NCBI GenBank assembly: GCA_027067015.1
Contig: JAMOMS010000281.1
Span: forward strand, 1-5,555
Reading direction: 5' to 3'
Length of the DNA stretch: 5,555 nt
Origin: Campylobacterales bacterium
GTDB taxonomy: Bacteria; Campylobacterota; Campylobacteria; Campylobacterales; Hydrogenimonadaceae
The notes under the pieces were generated by a model. That model made no database searches and was not told the DNA's origin. It saw nothing but the letters and a program-made list of their open reading frames with translations. Made by a program: the position numbers and the translations under genes. This document shows, in pieces, positions 1-5,555 of the stretch (positions are counted from its first letter, which is position 1; each line of letters begins with the position of its first letter).

Positions 1-2
1 AG

Positions 3-836
3 GTGGCCCTTCATATATGGATGGCCCGACGCCTTGGCATCTGGCAGTCGCTGATTGCGGCGTTTGGGAAGCTAAGATCCCAACAGGAGAAGATCCAAAC
101 CGAACTGCGCACCTTCCACGGCGCCTTCTTGCCGGCGGTGCTGGGCAACTCCACGGCCCAGCTCGCCGCTTTCGTGGACACCTGGCTGGCCTCTTTTCTC
201 AACAGCGGCGCCATTAGCCACCTCTTCTACGCCAACCGCCTTTTCCAGCTTCCGCTGGCACTCTTTGCCACGGCGGCGGCCACGGCCCTCTTTCCCTCCG
301 TCACCCGGGCGCTCAAAGCCGGCAGGGTTCAAGAGGCCGTCACCGCCTCCCGCCGCGCTTTCGCCCTTTTGCTGGGACTTCTGGGCGGCGCGACGGCGGT
401 GACGCTGGTACTGCATACCGAAATTGTCAAACTCCTCTTTGAGCGGGGGGCTTTCGGTACGGCCGACACCAAAGAGACGGCGCTTATTTTACTGGGCTAC
501 ATCGCCGGGCTCCTGCCTTTCGGGCTGGCCAAGCTTTTCTCTTTGTGGCTCTATGCGGACAACCGCCAGAAAGAGGCGGCAATGATTGCCTCCAAATCCC
601 TGGGTGTCAACATCGCACTCTCTTTGCTCCTCATCGCCCCGCTGGCCGCCCCCGGGCTGGCACTGGCCTCCAGCCTGGGGGGCTGGGTGCTCTTTTGGCT
701 CACCCTCAAGGCGGTGGGAGGAGAGAGGGTTTTGGATATAATGCGCTCCAAATATATCCCCCACGCGTTAGGGTTTACGCTGTTTAGCGCCCTTACGGCC
801 TGGGGTATCAAGGCGGCACTGCATGGTTATTTATGA
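3..836 (+). CDS. murJ: Lipid II flippase MurJ (MviN family), C-terminal part
   Basis: MurJ is an inner-membrane MOP-superfamily flippase that moves lipid II, the peptidoglycan precursor, to the periplasmic face. The reading frame is open to the left edge, so only the last 277 residues are present; the N-terminal helices lie outside the window. Recognisable family stretches are FLPAVLGNSTAQ (residues 42-53), DTWLASFL (59-66), YANRLFQLPLALF (76-88) and LFERGAFGTADT (145-156). About seven hydrophobic segments are visible, roughly 41-66, 79-99, 119-142, 160-182, 195-214, 217-237 and 252-272, separated by short basic loops. This fits the last half of a 14-helix protein. The first codon in frame is GTG at position 3, but that is not the true start. 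The TGA stop (834-836) lies inside cysS, a 14-bp overlap that suggests co-translation. Family identity is firm from these motifs; the symbol rests on family membership. Confidence 0.93.
   Translation: MALHIWMARRLGIWQSLIAAFGKLRSQQEKIQTELRTFHGAFLPAVLGNSTAQLAAFVDTWLASFLNSGAISHLFYANRLFQLPLALFATAAATALFPSVTRALKAGRVQEAVTASRRAFALLLGLLGGATAVTLVLHTEIVKLLFERGAFGTADTKETALILLGYIAGLLPFGLAKLFSLWLYADNRQKEAAMIASKSLGVNIALSLLLIAPLAAPGLALASSLGGWVLFWLTLKAVGGERVLDIMRSKYIPHALGFTLFSALTAWGIKAALHGYL
731..742 (+). promoter_or_regulatory. Candidate promoter for cysS inside murJ
   Basis: A perfect TATAAT (737-742) sits just after TTTGGA, about 80 bp upstream of the cysS start and within the murJ coding sequence. No good -35 box is seen at normal spacing, but Campylobacterota vegetative promoters often lack one and rely on a T-rich stretch ending in TG near the -10. 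The T run here is short and two bases separate TG from TATAAT. The match could be chance from the codons for Leu-Asp-Ile-Met, so this is a weak call. Confidence 0.3.
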
Positions 837-2241
837 TTCGGTTTCAAAACGCAAACGCCCTTTTGAGCCCGTCAAAGCGGGAGAAGCCCGTATCTACGTC
901 TGCGGCCCCACGGTCTACGACGACGCCCACCTGGGCCACGCCCGAAGCGCCGTGGCCTTTGACCTGCTCAGGCGCACCCTGAAGGCGCTGGGCTACAAGG
1001 TCACCTTTGTGAGCAATATCACCGACATCGACGACAAGATCATCCAAAAACACCTCCAAAGCGGCGAAAGTGTCGAAAGCATCACCGAGTATTACACCCG
1101 CCGCTACAGGGAGGATATGGCGGCGCTGGGCGTTTTGCCGCCCGACATCGCCCCCAAAGCGACCCAATCGCTTGACGCCATTGAGCGCATGGTCCAAACC
1201 CTGCTAAAGAATGGGTTCGCCTACCAAAGCGACAACGGCATCTGGTTTGACACCGCCAAAGACCCCGACTACTGCACCCTCTCGCACCGTTGCGGCGACG
1301 AGGAGGAGGTGCGCGCCCGTATCGAGCACGAAGAGGGCAAGCGCCACAGCCGGGATTTCGCGCTCTGGAAAGCGTGCAAAACAGAAGATGTCTGCTACGA
1401 CTCCGCTTTGGGACGGGGACGACCTGGGTGGCATATCGAGTGCTCGGCCATGATCGCCAAGCACCTGGCCTACGAAGAGGGCGAATACCAGATCGATATC
1501 CATGGCGGCGGGGCCGATCTCTTCTTTCCCCACCACGAAAACGAGTCAGCCCAGAGCCGTTGCGCCTCGGGCAGAAAACTGGCCAAATACTGGATGCACA
1601 ACGGCTTTGTGCGCATTGACGGCGAAAAGATGAGCAAGAGTCTTGGGAACAGTTTTTTTATTAAAGACGCCCTCAAAATCTACGACGGCGAGAGTCTACG
1701 CTTTTACCTGCTCTCTACCCACTACCGGGCCGATTTCAACTTCAACGAAACAGATCTGCTCTCGGCCAAAAAGCGGCTGGACAGGCTCTATCGCCTAAAA
1801 AAACGGCTCTACGGCCAAAAAGCGGGTGAGGCGGACGCGGCTTTTAAATCGGCCCTTCTGGAGGCTTTGGCGGATGATCTTAACATCTCCAAAGCCCTGG
1901 CCGAGGTGGACGCCATGATCACGCAGGCCAACGAAACGCTTGACAACGACCCCAAAAACAAACCCGCCAAACGGGCCATATTGGGTAATATCAATTTCCT
2001 GGGTGACCTGCTTGGCATCGGCACACAGGATGCCTACCGCCGCTTCCAGCACGGCGTCGACGACACGACAAAAGAGCGGATCGAATCGCTCATTGCCCGA
2101 CGCACCGAAGCCAAAAAAGCCAAAGACTTCGCCACAGCCGACGCCATAAGAGAAGAGCTAACAAACATGGGTATCCGCCTGATGGACACGCCCAACGGCA
2201 CCGTCTGGGAGAAAGATGAGACGCTCTCAACCTCTTGTTAG
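823..2241 (+). CDS. cysS: Cysteinyl-tRNA synthetase
   Basis: CysRS is the cytosolic class I aminoacyl-tRNA synthetase that charges tRNA-Cys with cysteine using ATP. The 472-residue product is full length for the family. The catalytic Rossmann fold opens with YVCGPTVYDDAHLGHAR: C27 is the first zinc ligand and HLGH (36-39) is the HIGH signature. GWHIECSAM supplies zinc ligand C207, and the HGGGADLFFPHHENE segment supplies H237 and E241, so all four ligands of the E. coli site (C28, C209, H234, E238) have counterparts. The KMSKS loop is intact at 269-273 (EKMSKSLGN). The rest forms the helical DALR-type and tRNA-binding C-terminus, including ARRTEAKKAKDFATADAIREE (split here for length: ARRTEAKKAK, then DFATADAIREE) and the closing MGIRLMDTPNGTVWE. 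ATG 823 is chosen because the family N-terminus begins directly there; a weak AAGG lies 9 nt upstream. It overlaps murJ by 14 bp. Nothing is missing or broken. Confidence 0.97.
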   Translation: MVIYDSVSKRKRPFEPVKAGEARIYVCGPTVYDDAHLGHARSAVAFDLLRRTLKALGYKVTFVSNITDIDDKIIQKHLQSGESVESITEYYTRRYREDMAALGVLPPDIAPKATQSLDAIERMVQTLLKNGFAYQSDNGIWFDTAKDPDYCTLSHRCGDEEEVRARIEHEEGKRHSRDFALWKACKTEDVCYDSALGRGRPGWHIECSAMIAKHLAYEEGEYQIDIHGGGADLFFPHHENESAQSRCASGRKLAKYWMHNGFVRIDGEKMSKSLGNSFFIKDALKIYDGESLRFYLLSTHYRADFNFNETDLLSAKKRLDRLYRLKKRLYGQKAGEADAAFKSALLEALADDLNISKALAEVDAMITQANETLDNDPKNKPAKRAILGNINFLGDLLGIGTQDAYRRFQHGVDDTTKERIESLIARRTEAKKAKDFATADAIREELTNMGIRLMDTPNGTVWEKDETLSTSC

Positions 2242-2245
2242 ACTC

Positions 2246-2258
2246 TTTTTTGTATAAT
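2246..2258 (+). promoter_or_regulatory. Vegetative (sigma-70-type) promoter for pyrD operon
   Basis: The cysS-pyrD gap holds a run of six T (2246-2251), then G2252, then a perfect TATAAT at 2253-2258. A T-rich stretch ending in TG directly before the -10 is the known pattern of RpoD promoters in Campylobacter-type bacteria, where a -35 box is poorly conserved; none is evident here. The expected transcription start is near 2265, giving a leader of about 14 nt that carries the pyrD Shine-Dalgarno site. It would drive pyrD, the M16 protease and dapA. Inferred from sequence pattern only. Confidence 0.62.
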
Positions 2259-2268
2259 CTAATCCAAA

Positions 2269-2274
2269 AAGGAG
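2269..2274 (+). promoter_or_regulatory. Ribosome-binding site of pyrD (GTG start)
   Basis: AAGGAG lies 4 nt before GTG 2279. It is the strongest purine-rich site in the gap and fixes the non-ATG start. The next in-frame ATG (2342) would remove the first 21 residues of the membrane-binding N-terminal region and has no comparable site. Confidence 0.7.
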
Positions 2275-2278
2275 CGCC

Positions 2279-3334
2279 GTGATCGACTACCAACGCCTCA
2301 AACCCCTGCTTTTCAAGCTTGACCCCGAAACGGCCCACCATATGGTGGCCGGCGTCCTCAAAGGCGCCCAGCGTTTCGCGCCGCTCTTTTCTCTAATTCC
2401 CCACAAAAAGGTAGAGGACCCGCGCCTTACTCAGGAGCTCTTTGGGGTCCGTTTCCCCAACCCCGTGGGATTGGCGGCGGGATTTGACAAAGAGGGCGAA
2501 CTGGTCGGCGCCATGGCCGAACTTGGATTCGGTTTTAGCGAAGTGGGCACCCTCACCCCCCGCCCCCAGCCGGGCAACCCGCGCCCGCGCATCTGGCGCC
2601 ACATTGACAAAGAGTCTTTGCAAAACGCCATGGGATTCAACAACCGCGGCGCCGAAGCGGCCCGCGCCACCCTGCTGAGCCAGCGTCCGTTCCCCATTCC
2701 CGTGGGCGTGAATATCGGCAAGAACAAAACCACCCCCGAAAGCGAGGCGCTTAAAGATTATGAGCGGGGGCTAAGGACTTTCGGTGAGATCGCCGACTAC
2801 CTGGTTATCAATCTCTCCTCCCCCAACACGCCGGGCCTTAGAGATCTGCAAAACGAAGCCTTCATCGGCGAGTTGTTTGCCATGGCCAAAGAGATAACCG
2901 ACAAGCCCATATTGCTTAAAATCGCCCCCGATATGAGCGAAGAGACAGCGGTAAGCCTGTGCGTTAAGGCGGTTGAGGCGGGTGCTGAGGGCATCGTGGC
3001 CACCAACACCAGCATCGACTACTCGCTGGTTCCCGATCCCGTTGACCGGGGGGGCCTAAGCGGCCGGGTGATCCGCGAAAAGAGCTTTCAAATTTTCGAG
3101 GCCGTCGCCAAAGAGCTTTTTGGGCGCACGGTTCTGATCTCCGTGGGCGGGATCGACAGCGGGTATGAGGCTTTCCGCCGCATCAAGGCGGGGGCGAGCC
3201 TGGTGCAGGTGCTCACCGGCCTCGTCTACCGCGGCCCCGAACTGCCGGGTCTCATTAACCAAACGCTCCTGCACCTGCTGGAGCGCGAAGGCTTCAAAAA
3301 CATCACTGAAGCGATCGGAGCCGACCGCAAATGA
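2279..3334 (+). CDS. pyrD: Dihydroorotate dehydrogenase, class 2 (quinone-dependent)
   Basis: PyrD oxidises dihydroorotate to orotate, the fourth step of de novo UMP synthesis, using FMN and passing electrons to membrane quinone. The 351-residue length is typical of class 2. Residues 1-45 form the extra N-terminal region (DYQRLKPLLFKLDPETAHH) that class 2 enzymes use as a quinone-binding membrane foot. The FMN barrel follows: NPVGLAAGFDKEG (61-73, with K71), the LQNAMGFNNRG segment (114-124), and PVGVNIGKNK (141-150). The active-site loop NLSSPNTPGLRDLQ (178-191) has S181 as the expected catalytic base; serine rather than cysteine here supports class 2. KIAPD (214-218), ATNTS (241-245), GGLSGR (258-263) and SVGGI (288-292) complete the FMN and phosphate contacts. 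GTG start is chosen from the AAGGAG site and the N-terminal family match. Its stop overlaps the longest protease frame by 4 bp. Confidence 0.96.
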   Translation: MIDYQRLKPLLFKLDPETAHHMVAGVLKGAQRFAPLFSLIPHKKVEDPRLTQELFGVRFPNPVGLAAGFDKEGELVGAMAELGFGFSEVGTLTPRPQPGNPRPRIWRHIDKESLQNAMGFNNRGAEAARATLLSQRPFPIPVGVNIGKNKTTPESEALKDYERGLRTFGEIADYLVINLSSPNTPGLRDLQNEAFIGELFAMAKEITDKPILLKIAPDMSEETAVSLCVKAVEAGAEGIVATNTSIDYSLVPDPVDRGGLSGRVIREKSFQIFEAVAKELFGRTVLISVGGIDSGYEAFRRIKAGASLVQVLTGLVYRGPELPGLINQTLLHLLEREGFKNITEAIGADRK

Positions 3335-3345
3335 AACTGATCAAA

Positions 3346-3378
3346 CTTTTCACTTTTCACTTTTCACTTTTCACTTTT
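3346..3378 (+). repeat. Tandem heptanucleotide repeat, CTTTTCA x4 plus partial copy
   Basis: Four perfect copies of CTTTTCA run 3346-3352, 3353-3359, 3360-3366 and 3367-3373. A fifth, incomplete CTTTT then merges into a run of seven T (3375-3381). It is strikingly A+T-rich against its G+C-rich flanks. It lies just after the pyrD stop and just before the Shine-Dalgarno site of the protease start at 3394. Read as codons it gives the heptapeptide LFTFHFS in any forward frame, because three 7-bp units equal seven codons. A gain or loss of one unit would shift the frame of anything begun at ATG 3331. The repeat is seen directly; any switching role is inference. Confidence 0.9.
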
Positions 3379-3383
3379 TTTAC

Positions 3384-3388
3384 AGGAG
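3384..3388 (+). promoter_or_regulatory. Ribosome-binding site deciding the protease start at 3394
   Basis: AGGAG is followed by a 5-nt spacer and ATG 3394, an ideal arrangement. The upstream candidate ATG 3331 has only GGAG (3317-3320) at 10 nt. This favours the shorter protein. Confidence 0.7.
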
Positions 3389-3393
3389 CCCTG

Positions 3394-4677
3394 ATGGCAA
3401 GCTCTCTTCCCAAGTACTACACCCAAACCCTCCCCAACGGCCTGGAGGTGGTGGCCATACCTATGCAAAACGGCAGTGGGGTTATCACCACCGACATTTT
3501 CTACAAAGTCGGAAGCCGTAACGAGGTGATGGGCAAAACCGGCATCGCCCATATGCTTGAGCACATGAACTTCAAATCGACCAAGCATATGAAAGCCGGC
3601 GAGTTTGACCAGATTGTCAAGCGCATGGGCGGCGTGGACAACGCCTCAACGGGTTTTGACTACACCCACTACTTCATTAAGGGGGCCAGTCGCAACCTAC
3701 AAAAATCGCTGGCACTCTTTGCCGACATGATGGCCAACCTCAAACTCAGCGACGAAGAGTTTCAGCCCGAGCGCAAGGTGGTGGCCGAAGAGCGGCGATG
3801 GCGCACCGACAACAACCCCACGGGCTACCTCTACTTCCGGCTTTTTAATAACGCCTACATCTATCACCCATACCACTGGACGCCCATCGGGTTTATGAAA
3901 GATATCCAAAACTGGACCATCGAGGATATCCGACAATTCCATCAAACCTACTACCAGCCCAAAAACGCCATCATTGTCGTCGCCGGCGACATAGAGCCCG
4001 AAGCGGTCTTTGAGGCGGCGAAAAAAGAGTTTGCCGCCATCCCCAACCACGGCGATATTCCAAAGGTTCACCAGGTCGAGCCCGAACCCGACGGCCCCAA
4101 ACGGGTGGAGATCTTCAAAGAGAGCGAAGTGCAGATGCTGGCCATCACCTTTCCCATCCCCGACTTCACCCACCCCGACCAGCCCGCCCTCTCTGCGCTA
4201 AGCGAACTGCTAAGTTCTGGTAAAAGCAGTCGGTTGGTAGAGGAGCTGGTAGACAAACGCAAACTGGTCAACCAGCTCTACGCCTACAACATGGAGCTCA
4301 AAGATCCCGGCGTCTTTCTCTTTCTGGCCGTCTGCAACCCCGGCGTCAAGGCCGAAGAGGTCGAAAAAGCGATCTGGGAGCAGATTACGCAGATCAAAAA
4401 GAATGGCGTGAGCCAAAAAGAGTTACAAAAGGTAAAAGTCAATACCAAAGCCGACTTTATTTTCGGTATGGAAAACTCAAGCCAGGTGGCCGATCTTTTC
4501 GGCTCCTACCTGGCAAGAGGCGACATTTCACCACTGCTTCGCTATGAGGAGGCCATTGAGGCGCTCACCCCCGACGACATCAAGCGCGTCGCCCAGACCT
4601 ACCTGCAAAAAGCGCGCAGTACTACCGTGATTTTACGCAAACGACCCGAAAAGAAAGAGGAGAAAAAAGAGCGATGA
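3394..4677 (+). CDS. M16 family zinc metalloprotease (pitrilysin/processing-peptidase type)
   Basis: This is a single-unit M16 peptidase of 427 residues (448 if opened at ATG 3331). The inverted zinc motif HMLEH is at residues 53-57 (HxxEH: H53 and H57 as zinc ligands, E56 as catalytic glutamate). The distal zinc ligand is expected in VVAEERRW, at E132 or E133, close to the usual 76-residue spacing. The N-terminal half has [11 protein letters not shown] and FYKVGSRNE typical of the family. The M16 C-terminal domain carries [12 protein letters not shown] and NQLYAYN, with R280 and Y296 or Y298 as candidates for the substrate-binding Arg/Tyr pair. Having both halves in one chain of this size suggests an M16B-type homodimer. 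The tail is very charged (KKEEKKER). ATG 3394 is preferred for its strong AGGAG and because homologues, as I recall them, begin close to this point. The 3331 start adds MKLIKLF plus a hydrophobic stretch encoded by the heptamer repeat, which looks like a signal peptide. The substrate is unknown; the conserved pyrD and dapA neighbours do not reveal one. Confidence 0.92.
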   Translation: MASSLPKYYTQTLPNGLEVVAIPMQNGSGVITTDIFYKVGSRNEVMGKTGIAHMLEHMNFKSTKHMKAGEFDQIVKRMGGVDNASTGFDYTHYFIKGASRNLQKSLALFADMMANLKLSDEEFQPERKVVAEERRWRTDNNPTGYLYFRLFNNAYIYHPYHWTPIGFMKDIQNWTIEDIRQFHQTYYQPKNAIIVVAGDIEPEAVFEAAKKEFAAIPNHGDIPKVHQVEPEPDGPKRVEIFKESEVQMLAITFPIPDFTHPDQPALSALSELLSSGKSSRLVEELVDKRKLVNQLYAYNMELKDPGVFLFLAVCNPGVKAEEVEKAIWEQITQIKKNGVSQKELQKVKVNTKADFIFGMENSSQVADLFGSYLARGDISPLLRYEEAIEALTPDDIKRVAQTYLQKARSTTVILRKRPEKKEEKKER

Positions 4678-5555
4678 ACCCTTCCATTACCGGCGCCATG
4701 ACGGCGCTTGTCACCCCTTTTAAAAACGGCAAAGTCGACCACGAGCGTTTTGCCGCCCTGATTGAGCGGCAGATCAGGCACGGCATCGACGCGGTGGTGC
4801 CCGTCGGCACCACGGGCGAGAGCGCCACGCTCAGCCACGATGAGCATAAAGCCTGCATTGAGACCGCCGTGGCCGTCTGCAAGGGCACGCCCGTCAAAGT
4901 GGTAGCGGGCGCGGGCTCCAACGCCACCCACGAAGCGATCGACCTGGCCCTTTTTGCCCAAAAGGCGGGCGCGGACGCCATCCTTTCGGTCTGCCCCTAC
5001 TACAACAAGCCGACCCAACAGGGCATTTACGAGCACTACAAGGCCATTGCCGAGGCGGTGGAGATTCCGGTGATGCTCTACAACGTCCCCGGCCGAACGG
5101 GGCTGGATATCGCCCCAGAAACCGTCTTCAGGCTTTTTGACGATATCCCCAATATCTACGCCGTCAAAGAGGCTACCGGCTCGATGGAGCGCGCCTTGAT
5201 GCTGAAAGCCAAACGGCCCGACCTGGCGGTTATCAGCGGCGACGACGCCATCAACTACCCCATTATGGCCACCGGCGGCGAGGGGTGCATCTCCGTCACA
5301 TCCAACCTCTTGCCTAACCGCATCGCCCACCTGGTACATTCCGCCCAAAAAGGCGATTTCGCTGGGTCCAAAGCCGTCAGCGACGCATTGTACGACATGA
5401 ACAAGGTGATGTTTGTCGAATCCAACCCCATTCCCGTCAAGGCGGCCATGTACCTGGCCGGACTCATTGAGACGCTGGAGTACCGCCTGCCCCTGGTAGC
5501 GCCGAGTAGCGAAAATATGCGCCGTATTGAGGCGGTTTTAAAACAATACGATATT
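4674..5555 (+). CDS. dapA: 4-hydroxy-tetrahydrodipicolinate synthase, right-truncated
   Basis: DapA condenses pyruvate with aspartate semialdehyde, the first committed step to meso-diaminopimelate and lysine; it is a cytosolic TIM-barrel enzyme, normally tetrameric. The frame stays open to the last base, giving 294 residues with no stop. Since the family is about 290-300 long, only a few residues should be missing. Key residues are all visible: GTTGES (45-50, with T46 and T47), CPYYNKP (107-113, with Y110), LYNVPGRTG (135-143, with Y136 as proton relay and R141 for substrate carboxylate) and YAVKEATG (162-169, with K165 as the pyruvate Schiff-base lysine). [20 protein letters not shown] (189-208) closes the barrel. 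ATG 4674 overlaps the protease stop as ATGA, which suggests coupled translation; a GAGGAG 11 nt upstream is the nearest Shine-Dalgarno site. It supplies diaminopimelate for the same wall whose precursor MurJ flips. Confidence 0.96.
   Translation, partial: MNPSITGAMTALVTPFKNGKVDHERFAALIERQIRHGIDAVVPVGTTGESATLSHDEHKACIETAVAVCKGTPVKVVAGAGSNATHEAIDLALFAQKAGADAILSVCPYYNKPTQQGIYEHYKAIAEAVEIPVMLYNVPGRTGLDIAPETVFRLFDDIPNIYAVKEATGSMERALMLKAKRPDLAVISGDDAINYPIMATGGEGCISVTSNLLPNRIAHLVHSAQKGDFAGSKAVSDALYDMNKVMFVESNPIPVKAAMYLAGLIETLEYRLPLVAPSSENMRRIEAVLKQYDI

Noticed and set aside
2217..2251. Possible intrinsic terminator after cysS: TGAGA-CGC-TCTCA stem followed by a T run
   Set aside because: The stem has only 5 bp and lies inside the cysS coding region, and the T run begins about 16 nt after it rather than directly. 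The T run is better explained as part of the pyrD promoter.
2335..2348. Perfect 14-bp palindrome CCACCATATGGTGG early in pyrD
   Set aside because: It falls in codons for the conserved His-His-Met-Val-Ala stretch and has mismatched flanks. A chance palindrome from these codons is the simpler reading, and there is no second copy or operator context.
3048..3054. Run of seven G in pyrD, a possible phase-variable homopolymer as in Campylobacter
   Set aside because: It encodes the conserved DRGGLSG FMN-site motif, is short for a slipping tract, and lies in a biosynthetic gene where switching is unlikely. G6 runs in murJ (445-450, 677-682) were dismissed for the same reason.
3697..4173. Minus-strand open frame of 158 codons within the protease gene
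   Set aside because: It lies opposite well-conserved M16 coding sequence, has no ribosome-binding or promoter support, and its Val/Gly-rich product looks like a codon-bias shadow.
4599..5348. Long minus-strand open frame of 249 codons opposite the protease end and dapA
   Set aside because: It is antisense to a gene with complete DapA catalytic motifs. Long antisense frames are expected in G+C-rich coding DNA, and its product shows no recognisable domain.

Overview
The window is a compact stretch of plus-strand housekeeping genes. Its order is murJ (3' part only), cysS, pyrD, a pitrilysin-like M16 zinc protease, and dapA (cut by the right edge). Protein character and gene order point to the Campylobacterota (former Epsilonproteobacteria). 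From memory, Campylobacter jejuni has the same order (mviN/murJ homologue, cysS, msbA, pyrD, M16 protease, dapA; about Cj0801 to Cj0806), but with msbA between cysS and pyrD. The DNA looks G+C-rich for that phylum, which suggests a free-living, vent- or sediment-type lineage rather than a host-associated one. This assignment is an inference.

Layout. Positions 3-836 encode the C-terminal 277 residues of the lipid II flippase MurJ. cysS (823-2241) overlaps its end by 14 bp. A 37-bp gap follows, holding a good vegetative promoter and the ribosome-binding site of pyrD (2279-3334, GTG start). The M16 protease reading frame overlaps the pyrD stop by 4 bp if opened at 3331. Its better-supported start is ATG 3394, behind a strong Shine-Dalgarno site. 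Between the two candidate starts lies a tandem heptanucleotide repeat, CTTTTCA, with four full copies. dapA begins at 4674, overlapping the protease stop as ATGA, and remains open to the window end with 294 codons visible.

How the genes work together. murJ and dapA both serve peptidoglycan: lipid II flipping, and the first committed step to diaminopimelate and lysine. cysS serves translation, pyrD serves pyrimidine synthesis and feeds electrons to quinone, and the M16 protease has no assigned substrate. They look like one or two co-transcribed units, murJ-cysS and pyrD-M16-dapA, with the second having its own promoter. I see no RNA gene, insertion sequence, CRISPR array, convincing terminator or foreign island. 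The only structure the genes do not explain is the heptamer repeat at the start of the protease gene. It could affect which N-terminus, and so which compartment, the protease has.
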